From contig JABDPL010000225.1 of assembly GCA_013042825.1 (NCBI GenBank), positions 1 to 8,005 of the forward strand: 8,005 bases of DNA. The letters are read 5' to 3'. Each line of letters begins with the position of its first letter. Position 1 is the stretch's first letter. Below are positions 6,241 through 8,005 of this stretch, piece by piece. The notes below the pieces were generated by a model. That model was not told the DNA's origin. It was given only the letters and a program-made list of their open reading frames with translations, and did not search any database. The stretch comes from Flavobacteriaceae bacterium. Lineage in GTDB: Bacteria > Bacteroidota > Bacteroidia > Flavobacteriales > Flavobacteriaceae. Both the position numbers and the translations under genes were made by a program.

Positions 6241-6265
6241 AGACGGAATTGGGCAATTCGCGTCT
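6241..6265 (-). promoter_or_regulatory. Hairpin / operator-like repeat in the 5' leader of the 5850-6215 gene
   Basis: Plus-strand AGACGGAATT (6241-6250) pairs with AATTCGCGTCT (6255-6265), giving 10 bp with one bulged G (6260) and a 4-nt loop. On the coding strand AGACGC occurs twice, 9 nt apart (6274-6269 and 6265-6260), and the first copy touches a near-match -7 box, TATTTTAG (6280-6273). If that box is used, the hairpin lies at the very 5' end of the mRNA, about 25 nt before the start codon. Confidence 0.35.
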
Positions 6266-6304
6266 CCTGCGTCTAAAATAGTAATTTTTGTTAAATAAGA
6301 ACAC

Positions 6305-6330
6305 AAAAAAGCACCGCCTTTCGGCGATGC
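6305..6330 (-). terminator. Rho-independent terminator after the 6381-6851 gene
   Basis: On the minus strand GCATCGCC and GGCGGTGC form an 8-bp stem with one T-G pair and a GAAA tetraloop, followed directly by TTTTTT and GTG. It lies about 50 nt past the stop of the upstream gene and isolates it from the 5850-6215 gene. Confidence 0.92.
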
Positions 6331-6380
6331 CTCTTAAACTAACCAATCCAACTGTTCTCCTGAAAACGTCTTCAGCAGAA

Positions 6381-6851
6381 TTATCTTCGCGATCGTTTTG
6401 ATCGATGTTTTCTCATGTCTCGTTTTTTATGCGCCTGTTTAGCATTGGCTTCCCAGCGTTCAAACTGCTCATCATCGAGTATGTTTTTTAATTCTTTTTT
6501 GGTAGCGATCTGCTTATCCAGCCTTTCATTCATCATTTTGAATCGCTCTTCTTTCGAAGGTCTTGTCCATGTTCCCTCATCCTGCTGTTTTTTTATTTCA
6601 GCCATTCGGGCTTGCCTGTGCTGTGCATTTTTCAGATGTATCTGATAAATTTTATCATATTGTGAATCTGAAAGATCCAGATCCAGGGTCATGCGTTTAG
6701 TCTTGAGGATTGCCGATTCTTCAGGGTTAAGGTCCTGCATCATCTCCATTTTCCCGGGGCCTTCAGGGCCGCGTTTAAATTGGCCGCGTTGTTGGGCGGT
6801 TACGGTTAGGGTCGAAAGAACTAATGCCCAAATCAAAAGTGTTTTCATCAT
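6381..6851 (-). CDS. Small exported helical protein, Spy/DUF4890-like
   Basis: This is a 156-residue protein with a signal peptide ending near TVTAQ (16-20), so it is probably periplasmic. LDLDLSDSQYDKI (56-68) and NILDDEQFERW (123-133) are LTxxQ-like elements flanking a long charged helix (about 70-120), as in Spy/CpxP-type proteins and the DUF4890-like proteins of Bacteroidota. The C-terminus is strongly basic (HKKRDMRKHRSKRSRR, 141-156). Some Spy-family proteins act as chaperones or in metal and envelope stress, but no metal-binding motif is evident here. The product shares its layout with the 5850-6215 protein, so the two may be diverged paralogues. The start could be either of two adjacent ATGs (MMK). 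No exact -7 box is visible in the 138 bp upstream. Confidence 0.82.
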   Translation of the reverse strand: MMKTLLIWALVLSTLTVTAQQRGQFKRGPEGPGKMEMMQDLNPEESAILKTKRMTLDLDLSDSQYDKIYQIHLKNAQHRQARMAEIKKQQDEGTWTRPSKEERFKMMNERLDKQIATKKELKNILDDEQFERWEANAKQAHKKRDMRKHRSKRSRR

Positions 6852-6940
6852 CTTTATGTTTTTTAGTTTCGCTCTTTTGACTGTTCATTTAGCCCAAGGT
6901 TTAATGAGATCGCCGTATTTAACTTCCGATTAACATCAAT

Positions 6941-6965
6941 AAAAAAAGCCCCCAGAAGGAGGCTT
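6941..6965 (-). terminator. Rho-independent terminator after the metalloprotease gene
   Basis: On the minus strand AAGCCTCC and GGGGGCTT form an 8-bp stem (one T-G pair) with a TTCT loop. Five more T follow the two that close the stem. It starts 24 nt past the protease stop. Confidence 0.92.
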
Positions 6966-6989
6966 GATTATTAAAAAATGAAAATTTAC

Positions 6990-8005
6990 TTAATTATTGG
7001 GGTTTAATATATTATCAACCCGCTCAACGATGTCCTGAAGGTGAATCCTGCTCATATAATCTGAAGTACGTCCTGAGGCATTTCTTGCATTGCGTTGAAT
7101 GGCATTCAGTTCGGCCCTTGCCACTGCCCTGATATCGGACTGGCTGGTATTTACCGCAGTTGATTTGATGTATGAGCTGCCTCGCCTCTTAGACTGGTTT
7201 TTTGCAGTCATCAAATATTCTAAACGGTCGATATGGGCACGCTGCAGGTTTCTTCTGTAGGTGTCGATCTTCGAACCAGATCGCAATTCGTTCCATAATC
7301 CGTTTCTCAGGTCGCGCATCATATCGCCTAGTTTGTAAGCTTCATTGCCGTTCAGTGCTTCGTTCTCAATCATGCGTTGCATTCGTCCGAGGCTAAGGAT
7401 ATTGTTTAGGTAACGCACCTGCATGGAACGGACGCGTTCCACCGAACCTGAATATTCTATTTTACTGAAAATATCTTTATCAATCAGCCATTCCGGTGTT
7501 TTAAAAAGCTTTTCATTTATATAGGCCAGGGCCTTTTTCTGATGATCCTTCGGAACCGGAGTATAAACAGCCCCATCCTGGTCTGCCGTTTTATAATGTT
7601 CGTATACACCACCGATATTGTTGGAAACATGACCCATGTAACGCCTGAATTGACCAACGACCTGACCGTACATTTCATTCAGGTCACTGAAATCTTCACC
7701 AGCTTCGGTGGTCCATTTGATAAGGTTCGGTACAATGCGCTTCAGGTTTGCAATACCATAATCACTGGCTTTCATGGCATCGTCTCCCAGGTCTTCAGTC
7801 TGGGAACTCGGGTCAACCACGTCTCCAACCTGCTGGTGACCGAATCTGTACATCGGATCTCCGGCATGTTCCAATATCCAGCTATCTAAAATTTCCTTTT
7901 CGTCCTCAGCAGTTGCGGCCTCAGGTATTGGGCGATAACCCCATTTGATAGCATATTTATCATATACACCCACATTTGGCATTAAGGCTACCCCCTCATC
8001 TCCGG
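6990..8005 (-). CDS. Zinc-dependent metalloprotease (met-zincin, DUF5117/DUF4953-type), C-terminal part
   Basis: The frame is open from the window edge (GDEGVAL) through the Met at 7982-7980, so that Met is internal and about 337 residues of the C-terminus are visible. MPNVGVYDKYAIKWGYRPIP, followed by DPMYRFGHQQ and DPSSQTEDLGDD, is characteristic of the DUF4953 (met-zincin) region in Bacteroidota zinc proteases that also carry DUF5117 and DUF5118 and usually exceed 800 residues. The HExxH zinc site, the Met-turn and the signal peptide would lie upstream, outside the window. The visible C-terminus is mostly helical and charged (VERVRSMQVRYLNNILSLGR, IDTYRRNLQRAHIDRLEYL) and shows no secretion-tag domain. 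The natural substrate of this family is not known to me. Confidence 0.88.
   Translation of the reverse strand, partial: GDEGVALMPNVGVYDKYAIKWGYRPIPEAATAEDEKEILDSWILEHAGDPMYRFGHQQVGDVVDPSSQTEDLGDDAMKASDYGIANLKRIVPNLIKWTTEAGEDFSDLNEMYGQVVGQFRRYMGHVSNNIGGVYEHYKTADQDGAVYTPVPKDHQKKALAYINEKLFKTPEWLIDKDIFSKIEYSGSVERVRSMQVRYLNNILSLGRMQRMIENEALNGNEAYKLGDMMRDLRNGLWNELRSGSKIDTYRRNLQRAHIDRLEYLMTAKNQSKRRGSSYIKSTAVNTSQSDIRAVARAELNAIQRNARNASGRTSDYMSRIHLQDIVERVDNILNPNN

Noticed and set aside
7542..7889. 115-codon plus-strand ORF inside the metalloprotease
   Set aside because: It is antisense to conserved protease sequence; shadow frame.
7980..7982. ATG as the start of a 330-residue protein
   Set aside because: The frame continues upstream to the window edge with family-like residues (GDEGVAL), and a protein starting here would lack the catalytic part.

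Overview
The window looks like chromosomal DNA of a marine-type Flavobacteriaceae (Bacteroidota). The evidence is the long form of urocanate hydratase, DUF4136 and DUF5522 proteins, a C-terminal met-zincin (DUF4953-type) protease, lipoproteins and exported proteins with signal peptides ending in 'AQ', almost no Shine-Dalgarno sequences, and promoter boxes close to the Bacteroidota TAnnTTTG type. The genus cannot be named from the sequence. No rRNA, tRNA, IS element, CRISPR array or phage gene is visible, so most of this is ordinary core-type sequence.

Layout. (1) 1-398 (+): 3' end of a DNA/RNA non-specific endonuclease, ending at a bidirectional terminator (404-427). (2) 3170-434 (-): a tight three-gene run made of a 54-residue DUF5522 cysteine protein, urocanate hydratase (hutU) 2 nt behind it, and a DUF4136 lipoprotein 17 nt behind that. 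The promoter-like box upstream suggests a leaderless or nearly leaderless transcript. No other histidine-degradation gene is present. (3) 3219-3542 (+): a 107-residue membrane protein with an HExxH motif, divergent from the DUF5522 gene. (4) 3543-4144: an AT-rich stretch holding a doubtful small minus-strand ORF pair (3529-3764) and a cluster of inverted and direct repeats. (5) 4145-5799 (+): an ACC deaminase/D-cysteine desulfhydrase family PLP enzyme overlapping by 1 nt a lipoprotein glucosaminidase with a LysM domain, ending at a second bidirectional terminator. (6) 6851-5850 (-): two small exported helical proteins of the same design (Spy/LTxxQ-like), each with its own terminator. (7) 8005-6990 (-): the C-terminal part of a large zinc metalloprotease, with its own terminator.

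The genes do not form one pathway. Most products act in the cell envelope (two lipoproteins, a cell-wall hydrolase, two periplasmic helical proteins, a probably exported protease); the two metabolic enzymes are cytosolic. The points most worth a second look are the PLP enzyme, which carries the desulfhydrase-type residue at one specificity position and neither ACC-deaminase residue; the repeat-rich leader upstream of it; the conserved-looking DUF5522-hutU pairing; the miniature gluzincin-like protein; and a hairpin with direct repeats just inside the predicted transcript of the 5850-6215 gene. I found no convincing evidence of a wholly new system.
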